13,932 nucleotides of DNA from assembly GCA_964522845.1 (NCBI GenBank), contig CAZFZQ010000018.1, forward strand, positions 1 through 13,932. The letters are read 5' to 3'. Of this stretch, positions 6,338 through 12,872 are shown piece after piece. The number at the start of each line of letters is the position of its first letter. Position 1 is the first letter of the stretch. The DNA comes from CAZFZQ01 sp964522845. Its GTDB lineage: Bacteria; Patescibacteriota; Patescibacteriia; GCA-002772895. Position numbers and translations under genes: made by a program. A model generated the notes under the pieces. That model saw nothing but the letters and a program-made list of their open reading frames with translations, was not told the origin of the DNA and did not search any database.

Positions 6338-7021
6338 TTATTTTTTCCATCCCAATTCAGCCAGATGCTTTTTTAATTTTTTTTCATCGTGGCGCGCCTG
6401 CCATTCAAGACGGCTCGCATGGCTGTGCGCCTGATTATAAGTAAGTCCTTTTTCCATTTGCAATCTTTCAAACAATTCATGCAAAAGCACAAACGGCCTT
6501 TCTTCGGGCATTATATCATTATCAATCCACACTTCATTTTTTGGCACATATTTATAAACACGGTCGTGCCCGCCCTCGGTAAAATTAATGTCAAAGTCGC
6601 TTCGCACGAGCCGGCCGTCAATCAGCCAGACGGAGATATCTTTTACTTTCCCCAATAATTCAGAATGGACTTTTTTGGCATTTGGCGCTCCGCTTTTATC
6701 CAATATTTTTTTCAAATCTCCGGTTCTTTTCCGTTCCAGCAGTTCCTTGGCATTGCCGATTTTCAGGGCTTTAAAAAATGGCACTCCGGCCTTCATTGCC
6801 CGCCATTCTGCGAGCAGGTGGTCTATAAAAAAACGCCGCTCGTTCGGCTTGGCTTCATGATCAAGCCAAAATTCGTATTCCGGAATAGCCGGATAGGCAA
6901 AATGTTCCCCAAAATTGGTAAATTCTTCATCCACATTGTCGCGGACTTTTTCACCGTTAACAATCCAAATACTTATCTTGCCTCTTTTCCCGATTTTTTT
7001 GATATAGATGTTTTTATCCAT
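6338..7021 (-). CDS. Unknown protein, tandem duplication of an HExxE-type domain
   Basis: No named family recognised. The 227 residues hold two copies of one domain, about 16-98 and 129-211, which align without gaps at an offset of 113 residues: W19/W132, G23/G136, VR, FT, P47/P160, E50/E163, W52/W165, D54/D167, P59/P172, ER, H68/H181, E72/E185, M76/M189, G79/G192. The second copy carries H181-E-L-F-E185 and A198-H199, a pattern that could bind a metal. In the first copy H68 and E72 remain, but E182 is replaced by L69 and H199 by L86, so it is probably inactive. There is no signal peptide. It lies 13 bases after the nitrilase gene and two bases before rlmN in one operon. The protein at 8402-8869 is a divergent relative. 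A peptidase or metal-binding role is inference only. Confidence 0.85.
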   Translation of the reverse strand: MDKNIYIKKIGKRGKISIWIVNGEKVRDNVDEEFTNFGEHFAYPAIPEYEFWLDHEAKPNERRFFIDHLLAEWRAMKAGVPFFKALKIGNAKELLERKRTGDLKKILDKSGAPNAKKVHSELLGKVKDISVWLIDGRLVRSDFDINFTEGGHDRVYKYVPKNEVWIDNDIMPEERPFVLLHELFERLQMEKGLTYNQAHSHASRLEWQARHDEKKLKKHLAELGWKK

Positions 7022-7034
7022 AAACCGGATTTTT

Positions 7035-7802
7035 TTATTTATTTTTATTCGGATAGAGCTTGCTGAATTTTTTTATTTCACCCAAATTTATTTTCTGCAC
7101 AATCAATCCTTCTTTATCCTTGATATCTTTTAAGATGCGATGGGGCGAAGCGATGGCGGAGTAAGAAATCAAATCCGTGTCTTTGGTTAGCGGATTGGTG
7201 TATGCTATAAACATCAAATTTTCAAAAGCGCGGGAAGCAACGAGCGATTTTATCAAAGTCAGTTCGCGCGCCTTGTGATTTTTGGCGTGCGCTTTGTTTT
7301 CGTAGCACCAATGCGACGGAATAAAAACAATCTGCGCTCCCTTTTTTTTCATTTTTGTGAATAATGCGGGGAAAGCCATGTCCCAGCAAATAGCAATGCC
7401 GATTTTCGCAAAATCAGTTTTATAAACGAAGGTTCTTGTGCCGGGCGTATCATAATCATCGCCGTATAAATTTATTTTTTTGTAATTGCCTACAATTTTT
7501 CCATGCCGGTTGATTAAAAGCGACATAGCATATCTCGTGCCCCTGACTTCAAAATCATCGGTTATAATTGCCCAAATATTATTCTTTTTGCAAGCGAGGC
7601 AGATGGCTTCCACCAGCTTGTCGTTCAGTTTTAAGAAGCCGGTTTTGTGCACGCAAGTTTCCGGAAAACAAATAATATCAGCGCCGGCGCGGCTGGCTCT
7701 GCCGATGTATCTGACAATCTTCGCGACGTTGTGCTTTTCGGCCGTATCAAAATAACGGATTTGCGCGACGGCGATTATGGGTTTTTTGGAGGCGGATTTC
7801 AT
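7035..7802 (-). CDS. Carbon-nitrogen hydrolase (nitrilase superfamily)
   Basis: A cytoplasmic amidase- or nitrilase-like enzyme of 255 residues. The catalytic triad is visible: E48 in CFPET, K109 in YKKINL and C139 in ICWDMAFP. The fold begins with the typical KKPIIAVAQIRYFDT strand. Substrate specificity cannot be read from the sequence; omega-amidase, N-carbamoyl hydrolase and deaminated-glutathione amidase are all related. The start at 7802 is chosen over the in-frame ATGs at 7871 and 7832 because a good promoter (7831-7859) would start transcription near 7824, downstream of both. No SD is visible. It is the first gene of an operon with the duplicated-domain protein (13-base gap) and rlmN. 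Confidence 0.88.
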   Translation of the reverse strand: MKSASKKPIIAVAQIRYFDTAEKHNVAKIVRYIGRASRAGADIICFPETCVHKTGFLKLNDKLVEAICLACKKNNIWAIITDDFEVRGTRYAMSLLINRHGKIVGNYKKINLYGDDYDTPGTRTFVYKTDFAKIGIAICWDMAFPALFTKMKKKGAQIVFIPSHWCYENKAHAKNHKARELTLIKSLVASRAFENLMFIAYTNPLTKDTDLISYSAIASPHRILKDIKDKEGLIVQKINLGEIKKFSKLYPNKNK

Positions 7803-7830
7803 AGTATTTTTGTTCGGTTTTGATATACCC

Positions 7831-7859
7831 ATTTTAGCATAAAAATGCGTTTTTGGCAA
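7831..7859 (-). promoter_or_regulatory. Promoter of the nitrilase-rlmN operon
   Basis: On the - strand, TTGCCA (rc of 7854-7859), exactly 17 bases, then TAAAAT (rc of 7831-7836). The predicted start near 7824 gives a leader of about 22 bases to the ATG at 7802 and fixes the start choice for the nitrilase gene. Confidence 0.75.
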
Positions 7860-7935
7860 AATCAGCCTCATTTCTGCAGGCTGCCCGATATTTTCAAAAA
7901 ACCGTCAAATAGCTCTGGATGAAAATTTAAAAATA

Positions 7936-7944
7936 TGCTATTAT
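7936..7944 (+). promoter_or_regulatory. Extended -10 promoter of the EamA gene
   Basis: TG-C-TATTAT forms an extended -10 (TATTAT at 7939-7944), inside a 15-mer identical to that of the strong promoter at 4021-4035. The -35 is poor, as expected for extended -10 promoters. A second TATTAT at 7956-7961 ends five bases before the ATG and could give a nearly leaderless message instead. Confidence 0.55.
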
Positions 7945-7966
7945 GAGAGTATAAATATTATAAATT

Positions 7967-8392
7967 ATGCATTGGATAGTATTCGCATTTTTAACGGCCG
8001 CCGGATACGGATTTTTTAATTTTTTCATGAAGCTTTCCGGGTCTAAATTCAGCCCCACGGTGGCGAATATTTTTATCGCCGGCACATCTTTGATAATCGC
8101 CATAATTTCAACGCTTTACCTGAAATTCACGGGACATGAATTGATATTTACAAAAGAAAATATCAAGTTACCCATTTTGGCCGGCGTATTCACTTGCCTG
8201 GGAGAAATTTTTTATCTGACCATGTATTCAAAACAAGCCCCGATGGTAATTGCCTATCCCATAGTCGGCGGCGGCGCTTTGTTGATTGTGCTTATTCTGG
8301 GACTCGTTATTCTAAAAGAGCCGGTAACAGCATCAAAAATTGCAGGCATTGCTTTTATAATAGCGGGCATAATTTTTGTATCGCGCAATTAA
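7967..8392 (+). CDS. Single-domain EamA/DMT-family transporter
   Basis: A 141-residue, very hydrophobic protein with about five membrane segments (near 2-18, 29-50, 66-84, 92-112 and 121-138). The pattern GVFTCLGEIFYLTMYSKQAP, then PIVGGGALLIVLILGLVILKE and AGIAFIIAGIIFVSRN, is that of one EamA repeat. Full-size drug/metabolite transporters carry two such repeats, so this half-size form must work as a dimer, in the manner of SMR/EmrE-type proteins. The substrate is unknown. No SD. Nine bases separate it from the next gene, so the two are probably co-transcribed. Confidence 0.82.
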   Translation: MHWIVFAFLTAAGYGFFNFFMKLSGSKFSPTVANIFIAGTSLIIAIISTLYLKFTGHELIFTKENIKLPILAGVFTCLGEIFYLTMYSKQAPMVIAYPIVGGGALLIVLILGLVILKEPVTASKIAGIAFIIAGIIFVSRN

Positions 8393-8401
8393 CAAAAATA
8401 T

Positions 8402-8869
8402 ATGGAGGACAAAAGAGATAAAACTTGGCCGTTGCTTGAAAGAGAAATTCAGGCTCGCGCCAGAAAAAAAGATAAAAAATTTATTCTGGCCGGAAAGTGG
8501 AAAAAATTTTTGCGAAATCAAGATGGATACAAAATTTATTCAGTGGATGGAAAATGGGTAAGGGCTAATTTGTGCGTTTATTTCGGGCACGGAGGGCATG
8601 GTTTTGTGCATGAGTTTATACCATTGAATGAAATTTGGGTGGCCACGCATCACGTTAATGAAGGAACGAGCCCGATTGCACAGTGTTCATGCAAGTTTAA
8701 AAAAAGAGGGCAAAAACTTTCTAAAAATTATTCCAATAGCACCGTTCTTCATGAGATAGCCGAATGCAATGCGATGAAAAAAGGAAAATCTTTCTTTGAC
8801 AGCCATCAAATCGGCCTTCAAAAAGAAAGGGAAGCCGGCTTGCTTCCCGATCCTTACGCTGATTTGTAA
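8402..8869 (+). CDS. Unknown protein of the HExxE domain family
   Basis: No named family recognised. The 155-residue protein has a basic N-terminus (1-40) and a domain that aligns with the second repeat of the protein at 6338-7021: DG(49-50)..VR, F61, GGH(64-66), V69, P74, NEIW(76-79), then HEIAE at 117-121, M125, G128 and H135. The distance from the first His of the motif to the last is 18 residues in both proteins. Between the two halves it carries about 22 extra residues with C95 and C97 (CSC). All putative metal ligands are kept, so this copy may be active. No signal peptide; no SD. It follows the EamA transporter by nine bases and converges with the S66 gene, whose stop is only three bases away. 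Confidence 0.82.
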   Translation: MEDKRDKTWPLLEREIQARARKKDKKFILAGKWKKFLRNQDGYKIYSVDGKWVRANLCVYFGHGGHGFVHEFIPLNEIWVATHHVNEGTSPIAQCSCKFKKRGQKLSKNYSNSTVLHEIAECNAMKKGKSFFDSHQIGLQKEREAGLLPDPYADL

Positions 8870-8872
8870 TTA

Positions 8873-9880
8873 TTATTTCACAAAAGGCCCGTGAAAGGTT
8901 ATTTTTTTGTTTGGGCTGATGGTGGTTTTGGCGCCGATGGGTATAATGAGATTATTTTTCAAAACCTCGTGGCCGAAATTATTTATTTTCAAAATCGGCA
9001 GAGGGCGTCCTTGCTTGTCGCGTTTATCAAGTTCGTCTTTAATCAGATGGACAAACGCCTTGTTGATGTATTTTTCTTTTTGCGCGAATTTTTTTGGAAA
9101 ATCTTTAAGATGTCCTGGCACGGGCGAATAACTCAGTTCGCCAATTACCAGGCACTTTATTTTTTGAAAAATTTTTCTGCGCTTGAAAGAATTGATCGCG
9201 AGGTGCAAGTCTTCCATATCCGCTCCCGTGTCTTCTAAAACAATAATAAGATTGTCCCATTTTTTGACCAATGTTTCGGGTCTGTCCAAAAGATGGACGA
9301 TGGTGGTAAAAGTTCCGCCAATAACCGTGCCGGTGATAGTTTTTTCCGGCCGATTTTCCAGCCAATGGAACAGTTTGCTTTTGTATTCCAGTTTATCTTT
9401 TTTGCCTGAGATGATGTCGATAAAAGAATTGTACATGTTGGTGCGGAAGAAATTCCACGCATTCACGAAACAAAAACTCAAAAGTCCGGTTTTGAAATAA
9501 AGATAATTGGAAAAACTGGTAAAATCAGAAAAGCCGCAGAAAATTGGTCTTTTTTTTGCGATAAAATTTATTTCTCTTTCGCTCAAGACGTCAATAATAT
9601 CCACCATGCCCGTTCCGCCAATCGCGGGAATTATAAAATTTCCCCTTCCAATCGCTTTTAGGAAAAGTTTTTTTCTTTCGGAGAGCGGAGCGGCCAAGTG
9701 GCTTACCACGGGATCGCGATAGCTTTTTCTTAAGGTTTTAACCCTTCTGGGAAATCTTTTATAGAAGCGATCGCTATATTTTTTGAATTGGCTGTCTTCT
9801 TTGGTGTTGAGCGCCGAGCTTGGAAAAATAATCCGCACTCTGCCCCTGCGTTCTAATTTTTTTGGAAGAATAGTTCGCAT
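8873..9880 (-). CDS. S66-family LD-carboxypeptidase-like (LdcA/MccF) serine peptidase
   Basis: A 335-residue protein of the S66 family, which trims the terminal D-residue from murein tetrapeptides (LdcA) or cleaves microcin C7-type peptide nucleotides (MccF). The triad is in place: S118 in the nucleophile elbow CGFSDFTS, E216 in VLEDT and H304 in NFGHE. The core motifs around them are also recognisable: IPAIGGTGMVDIID in the place of the usual RGGYG loop, and TVIGGTFTTIVHLL matching GGNLS. Length is in the normal range. There is no signal peptide, which agrees with a cytoplasmic recycling or detoxifying role. Whether it acts on peptidoglycan or on an antibiotic cannot be told. It has a very good promoter and a leader of about 29 bases, and is transcribed away from the GIY-YIG gene. 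Confidence 0.88.
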   Translation of the reverse strand: MRTILPKKLERRGRVRIIFPSSALNTKEDSQFKKYSDRFYKRFPRRVKTLRKSYRDPVVSHLAAPLSERKKLFLKAIGRGNFIIPAIGGTGMVDIIDVLSEREINFIAKKRPIFCGFSDFTSFSNYLYFKTGLLSFCFVNAWNFFRTNMYNSFIDIISGKKDKLEYKSKLFHWLENRPEKTITGTVIGGTFTTIVHLLDRPETLVKKWDNLIIVLEDTGADMEDLHLAINSFKRRKIFQKIKCLVIGELSYSPVPGHLKDFPKKFAQKEKYINKAFVHLIKDELDKRDKQGRPLPILKINNFGHEVLKNNLIIPIGAKTTISPNKKITFHGPFVK

Positions 9881-9915
9881 ACCCCTATATTATTGGCTAA
9901 TTTAAGAGCAAATCT

Positions 9916-9944
9916 ATTATAACATATATTTGAACTTTTGTCAC
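9916..9944 (-). promoter_or_regulatory. Promoter of the S66 peptidase gene
   Basis: On the - strand, GTGACA (rc of 9939-9944), exactly 17 bases, then a perfect TATAAT (rc of 9916-9921) with an upstream TG (extended -10). The start is predicted near 9909, 29 bases before the ATG. Its -35 lies inside the spacer of the opposing promoter. Confidence 0.85.
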
Positions 9945-9958
9945 TTTCGTTGTAAAAT
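9930..9958 (+). promoter_or_regulatory. Promoter of the GIY-YIG gene, leaderless
   Basis: TTGAAC (9930-9935), exactly 17 bases, TAAAAT (9953-9958). The -10 ends six bases before the ATG at 9965, so transcription should begin at the start codon. The two divergent promoters overlap and cannot easily be occupied together. Confidence 0.65.
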
Positions 9959-9964
9959 TTAAGC

Positions 9965-10204
9965 ATGTACTACCTTTATATTCTCAAATGTTCTGATAAA
10001 ACTTTATACACCGGCATAACTTCAGATTTGGAGCGCAGGGTAAAAGAACACAATAGCGGAAAGCTCGGAGCAAAATATACCCGCGCCCGCCGGCCGGTAA
10101 AATTAGCCTATTCAAAAAAATTCCGCAATCGCTCCTTGGCCTCCAAAGCCGAAAGTCGGATAAAAAAGTTATCACGGGAGGAAAAACTAAAGTTGATATT
10201 ATAG
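9965..10204 (+). CDS. GIY-YIG domain protein (UPF0213/YhbQ type)
   Basis: A single GIY-YIG nuclease domain of 79 residues, the full length for this small family. YLYIL (4-8) stands for the GIY strand and YTGIT (15-19) for the YIG strand. The catalytic arginine is R24 or R25 in DLERRVKEHN, and the conserved glutamate is E63 in ASKAESRIKKL. Function in bacteria is uncertain; related domains cut DNA in UvrC and homing endonucleases. A predicted leaderless message explains the missing SD. The stop codon lies within the stem of its terminator. Confidence 0.9.
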   Translation: MYYLYILKCSDKTLYTGITSDLERRVKEHNSGKLGAKYTRARRPVKLAYSKKFRNRSLASKAESRIKKLSREEKLKLIL

Positions 10205-10228
10205 GGAGTTTCACTCCCTATAATATTT
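10198..10228 (+). terminator. Terminator overlapping the GIY-YIG stop codon
   Basis: ATTATAGGGAG (10198-10208) pairs perfectly over 11 bases with CTCCCTATAAT (10214-10224) around TTTCA, followed by ATTTT. The stop codon (10202-10204) is in the 5' arm, so a terminating ribosome would cover the hairpin. Confidence 0.8.
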
Positions 10229-10234
10229 TAGATG

Positions 10235-10262
10235 AAAAAAACAGGGGAGCGTCCCTGTTTTT
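10235..10262. terminator. Bidirectional terminator between convergent genes
   Basis: AAAACAGGG (10238-10246) pairs with CCCTGTTTT (10253-10261) around GAGCGT. A T-run follows on the + strand, and the A-run at 10235-10240 gives a T-run on the - strand. It should end both the GIY-YIG transcript and the hydrolase transcript that stops at 10279. Confidence 0.88.
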
Positions 10263-10278
10263 GGATTGGCGGCGGTTT

Positions 10279-10890
10279 TTAATCGGTTAGGATTTTCAGC
10301 ACCTGATCTACGGCTTGTTTATCCAAACCGCAACAGATAGAAAGATGTCCGCCGCTTGTCGGCGGCAAATTATTGGCAAAGGGCAAATAGCAAGATTCCT
10401 TTCCGCAAAGCAAATCCGCCTTGCCGCGTATGGTAAAAATTTGAATCGGCGGAGTGCCTTCTTTTTCTGATACTTTCATCAGGAACTCGTTGCCCCGCAT
10501 AATTTCCGGCAAACCGCGGATTAAAACCCTAAACGGCGCAAGGATGTCTAAGTAATCAGGAATGCCGTGAAAAGGAGCGGCCGCGCAAATGCATTTTGAA
10601 ACCCGATTGCGGAGATTGTATTTTTTCAAATAATGCAGAGCCGCGATGCCGCCCATGCTAAAGCCGAGCAGGTGGCACTTTTCCGCCTTGAGTTGGACGA
10701 GTATTCTTTCAATTTCCGAAAAAAGGCGGCGCGCCTGCGCGTCAATCGGCGCGGTTGCCATAATACTGTACAGATTGGCAATCCTCGCGGTGTGGCCGTT
10801 TTTCGCGAGGATTCTTTTCCAGTTTTCTCCGGCCAAAAAAATGGCGAGGCCGGGCACGATAATCACCGGGTAAGATTTTTCTGCGGTCAT
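10279..10890 (-). CDS. Alpha/beta-hydrolase (lipase/esterase-like)
   Basis: A 203-residue alpha/beta-hydrolase with the oxyanion segment YPVIIVPGL at the N-terminus, nucleophile S78 in GFSMGG, acid D159 in IRGKADLLC and H182 in SGGHLSI, the expected order and spacing. APFHGI and the short lid-like stretch to about 135 resemble class 2 lipases and PGAP1-like esterases. The substrate is unknown. The start at 10890 is chosen because GGGAG lies about seven bases upstream; an in-frame ATG at 10950 would add 20 residues without homology. It contains several cysteines (C71, C100, C102, C161, C167, C186, C187), suggesting a cytoplasmic, reduced protein. It converges with the GIY-YIG gene across a shared terminator. 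Confidence 0.85.
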   Translation of the reverse strand: MTAEKSYPVIIVPGLAIFLAGENWKRILAKNGHTARIANLYSIMATAPIDAQARRLFSEIERILVQLKAEKCHLLGFSMGGIAALHYLKKYNLRNRVSKCICAAAPFHGIPDYLDILAPFRVLIRGLPEIMRGNEFLMKVSEKEGTPPIQIFTIRGKADLLCGKESCYLPFANNLPPTSGGHLSICCGLDKQAVDQVLKILTD

Positions 10891-10912
10891 TTGCGCTCTC
10901 CCTGATAATTTA

Positions 10913-10941
10913 ATCTTAATTGAAAAAAGCGCCAGGCGCAA
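10913..10941 (-). promoter_or_regulatory. Weak candidate promoter for the alpha/beta-hydrolase
   Basis: On the - strand, TTGCGC (rc of 10936-10941), 17 bases, then TAAGAT (rc of 10913-10918). Each hexamer matches consensus only partly, and a GCGCC/GGCGC hairpin overlaps the -35. Confidence 0.3.
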
Positions 10942-10958
10942 GACGCCCAAACCGGGGG

Positions 10959-10987
10959 TTGATTTTTAGGGCGTTTCAAGGTATTTT
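10959..10987 (+). promoter_or_regulatory. Candidate promoter for miaB
   Basis: TTGATT (10959-10964), 17 bases, TATTTT (10982-10987). The -10 ends nine bases before the ATG, so the leader would be only about three bases, in keeping with the absence of an SD. Confidence 0.4.
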
Positions 10988-10996
10988 ATTGGATAT

Positions 10997-12337
10997 ATGA
11001 AGTATCTTATTCTAACCTTCGGCTGTCAAATGAACAGATCTGATTCCGAGCGGATTGAGGGGCTACTTTTGAATATGGGGTTTTTGCCTGTGGATAAACC
11101 GGAAGAGGCGGATTTGATTATTTTAAATACTTGTTCCGTACGCCAGACGGCTGAAGATCGAGCTTATGGATTGATAAGAAATTTTAACCGGCTTAAAAAA
11201 ACAAAACCGCATCTTTTGATCGCGGTTACCGGTTGCGTAGCCGGCCGGGATAAAGACGGAGCAATAAGAAAAAAATTACAAGGGAATCCCCCCTCCAACT
11301 CCCCCCTTGATTACAAGAGGGGAGAAGGTAAGGGCGGCGTGGATTTTTTCTTTCCCATTTCCGACTTGCCGCGTTTGCCGGAGATGATAAATAAAAAATG
11401 GGATTCCCGCCTTCGCGGGAATGACAGAAAGGAGGAGAAAAAAATGGATTATTTGGGAGTGAAGCCGAAGGCAAAAGAGTGGTGGAGGGGATGGGTGGTT
11501 ATTCAAACAGGATGTTCTAACTATTGCACTTACTGCGTGGTGCCGTATGCCAGAGGGCACGAGAAAAATCGGCCGGTGGGCGCGATTTTAAAAGAAGCTC
11601 GCGAGTTAGTTAAAAATGGGGCGAGAGAAATTAATTTGTTGGGGCAGGCGGTGAACAGCCATCCGAAGTTTGTGGAAATTTTGGAAGAAGTAAATAAAAT
11701 TCCGGGCATAAATCGCATTGGTATTGCTTCGGCGCATCCGATGTATATGAACGACGCAATAATCAAAGCGCTGAAATTGCCCAAGATGATGAATTATTTG
11801 CATTTGCCCGTGCAATCGGGGAATGATGAAATTTTGCGCAAAATGAATAGAAAATATACCCGCGCCGATTATTTAAAAGTTATTGCAAAAATAAAAAAAG
11901 TCCGGCCGGGCATGGCGCTCGCGACCGATATTATTGTCGGTTTTCCGGGTGAGACAAAAAAACAATTTGCCGAAACACTTTCACTTTATAAAGAATGCGA
12001 TTTTGATATGAGCTATAACGCAATGTATAGTCCCCGCATGGGCACGGCGGCTTTTCGCGCATTTCCTGATGATATTCCGCAGGAAGAAAAACGCCGGAGG
12101 TGGCATGTTTTGCAAAATTTGATGGAGAAAAATGTTTTGCGAAAAAATAAAAAGTTTTTGAATAAAACGGTTGAGGTTTTGGTTGACGGATGCTCGGATG
12201 GCCGGTGTTGGGGATTTTCGCGAGAATATAAGAGAGTGATTTTTCCCGGCAGTAAAGATTTGGTGGGGCAAGGTGTGAATGTGAGAATAAATAAAGTAAA
12301 AGAGTGGGAATTGGAAGGCAGATTGTTATATTGCTAA
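10997..12337 (+). CDS. miaB: tRNA-2-methylthio-N6-isopentenyladenosine synthase MiaB
   Basis: Radical-SAM methylthiotransferase that adds the 2-methylthio group to i6A37 of tRNA. The N-terminal UPF0004 domain binds the auxiliary cluster through C10 (GCQMN), C46 (NTCSVRQTAE, typical of MiaB rather than MtaB or RimO) and C80 (TGCVAG). The radical-SAM cluster is C173, C177 and C180 (CSNYCTYC). LHLPVQSGND and ATDIIVGFPGET follow, and a C-terminal TRAM domain (about 385-446). Two stretches between the domains, residues 97-116 and 136-142, are encoded by palindromic repeats. The loop after LLGQAVNS is shorter than usual. The last residues (LLYC) come from an 8-base tandem repeat running through the stop codon. 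At 446 residues the length is normal because the insertions offset the short loop. Confidence 0.95.
   Translation: MKYLILTFGCQMNRSDSERIEGLLLNMGFLPVDKPEEADLIILNTCSVRQTAEDRAYGLIRNFNRLKKTKPHLLIAVTGCVAGRDKDGAIRKKLQGNPPSNSPLDYKRGEGKGGVDFFFPISDLPRLPEMINKKWDSRLRGNDRKEEKKMDYLGVKPKAKEWWRGWVVIQTGCSNYCTYCVVPYARGHEKNRPVGAILKEARELVKNGAREINLLGQAVNSHPKFVEILEEVNKIPGINRIGIASAHPMYMNDAIIKALKLPKMMNYLHLPVQSGNDEILRKMNRKYTRADYLKVIAKIKKVRPGMALATDIIVGFPGETKKQFAETLSLYKECDFDMSYNAMYSPRMGTAAFRAFPDDIPQEEKRRRWHVLQNLMEKNVLRKNKKFLNKTVEVLVDGCSDGRCWGFSREYKRVIFPGSKDLVGQGVNVRINKVKEWELEGRLLYC
11285..11345 (+). repeat. In-frame repeat element 1 in miaB
   Basis: A 61-base C-rich/G-rich element bounded by AATCC (11285-11289) and GGATT (11341-11345). 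Inside, CTCCCC (11299-11304) pairs with GGGGAG (11319-11324) and CTTG (11306-11309) with CAAG (11314-11317) around ATTA. It encodes residues 97-116, low-complexity NPPSNSPLD and KRGEGKGG. I recall similar AATCCCCCC...GGGGGGATT repeats scattered in many bacterial genomes; this was not searched. Confidence 0.7.
11403..11422 (+). repeat. In-frame repeat element 2 in miaB (dRS3-like)
   Basis: ATTCCCGCCTTCGCGGGAAT is an eight-base perfect inverted repeat around CTTC. It matches the ATTCCC-N8-GGGAAT pattern of Neisseria dRS3 and of many interspersed bacterial repeats. Here it encodes DSRLRGN (136-142) in the linker ahead of the radical-SAM domain. Confidence 0.8.
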
Positions 12338-12353
12338 ATTGTTACATTGTTGC
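12322..12353 (+). repeat. 8-base tandem repeat across the miaB stop
   Basis: Four head-to-tail units: ATTGTTAT, ATTGCTAA, ATTGTTAC and ATTGTTGC. The second unit contains the stop codon TAA (12335-12337). Confidence 0.75.
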
Positions 12354-12422
12354 GGGAAGATTTATAAAAATAAAAGAAATTAAATGTAAATCCATAATGT
12401 ACCTGCGCATACGAAGCTTGAC

Positions 12423-12641
12423 TTATTTTTTGCGAAAATCATCTTCTGTCAGATTCGCTTGGCGCAAAATAGACCTAAAAGTACCAGGCTGTATTTCCTT
12501 GCCGTGGATTGGCACGATGACCGTAAGCGTAGGATTGCCTATTTTTCTATATTTAGCATGCGAACCGGTCTGCGAAATAAAAAAGAAGCCCTTGTTTTCA
12601 AGGACTTTCACAACTAACCGTAGCGCGTGGGGTTTAGGCAT
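12423..12641 (-). CDS. hicA: HicA-family mRNA interferase toxin
   Basis: A 72-residue toxin with the double-stranded RNA-binding-like HicA fold: start MPKPHALRLVVKVLE, the catalytic histidine H28 in SQTGSHAKYRK, and the conserved VPIHGKEIQPGTFRSILRQANL. When freed from HicB, such proteins cleave mRNA. The start at 12641 is chosen because the family begins at MPK; an ATG at 12662 would add seven residues inside hicB. The gene overlaps the end of hicB by eight bases (ATGCCTAA), which couples toxin translation to that of the antitoxin. All expected features are present, so it is probably intact. Confidence 0.9.
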   Translation of the reverse strand: MPKPHALRLVVKVLENKGFFFISQTGSHAKYRKIGNPTLTVIVPIHGKEIQPGTFRSILRQANLTEDDFRKK

Positions 12642-12852
12642 ATTGAAGAGTGACCGATGCAATAGCCGGTCTTTTTACTTCAGTTTTTTTAGGAAGAGGT
12701 ATATCTTCAAAATATAATGATAACGCGTCTTGAAGCATAGCAAGGGCTTCTTTTTTTGTCTTGCCATAACTAGAAACATCCACTTCCAAGCATTGAGAAA
12801 TGTAATAATCGCCCTCTTTCCAGACTACTGATCTTAAGCTAATTTTGCGCAT
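12634..12852 (-). CDS. hicB: HicB-family antitoxin
   Basis: A 72-residue antitoxin: the partial RNase-H-like HicB fold with WKEGDYYISQCLEVDVSSYG, then KTKKEALAMLQDALSLYFED, and a short basic tail. It lacks a C-terminal helix-turn-helix or ribbon-helix-helix, so it belongs to the short type, and autoregulation would need another contact. It precedes hicA, the reverse of the E. coli order but common in this subgroup. A consensus promoter lies 21 bases upstream, with a leader of about 14 bases and no SD. Confidence 0.88.
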   Translation of the reverse strand: MRKISLRSVVWKEGDYYISQCLEVDVSSYGKTKKEALAMLQDALSLYFEDIPLPKKTEVKRPAIASVTLQYA

Positions 12853-12872
12853 ATAATAGAAATGATGTTTGT

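Noticed and set aside
7803..7871. N-terminal extension of the nitrilase to 7871
   Set aside because: The -35 and -10 elements lie within it, so the mRNA would start downstream, and the extra residues do not fit the family.
11226..11560. - strand frames in miaB containing SREGGNP and VIPAKAGIP
   Set aside because: These are the well-known spurious translations of interspersed palindromic repeats, not genes. They helped identify the repeats.
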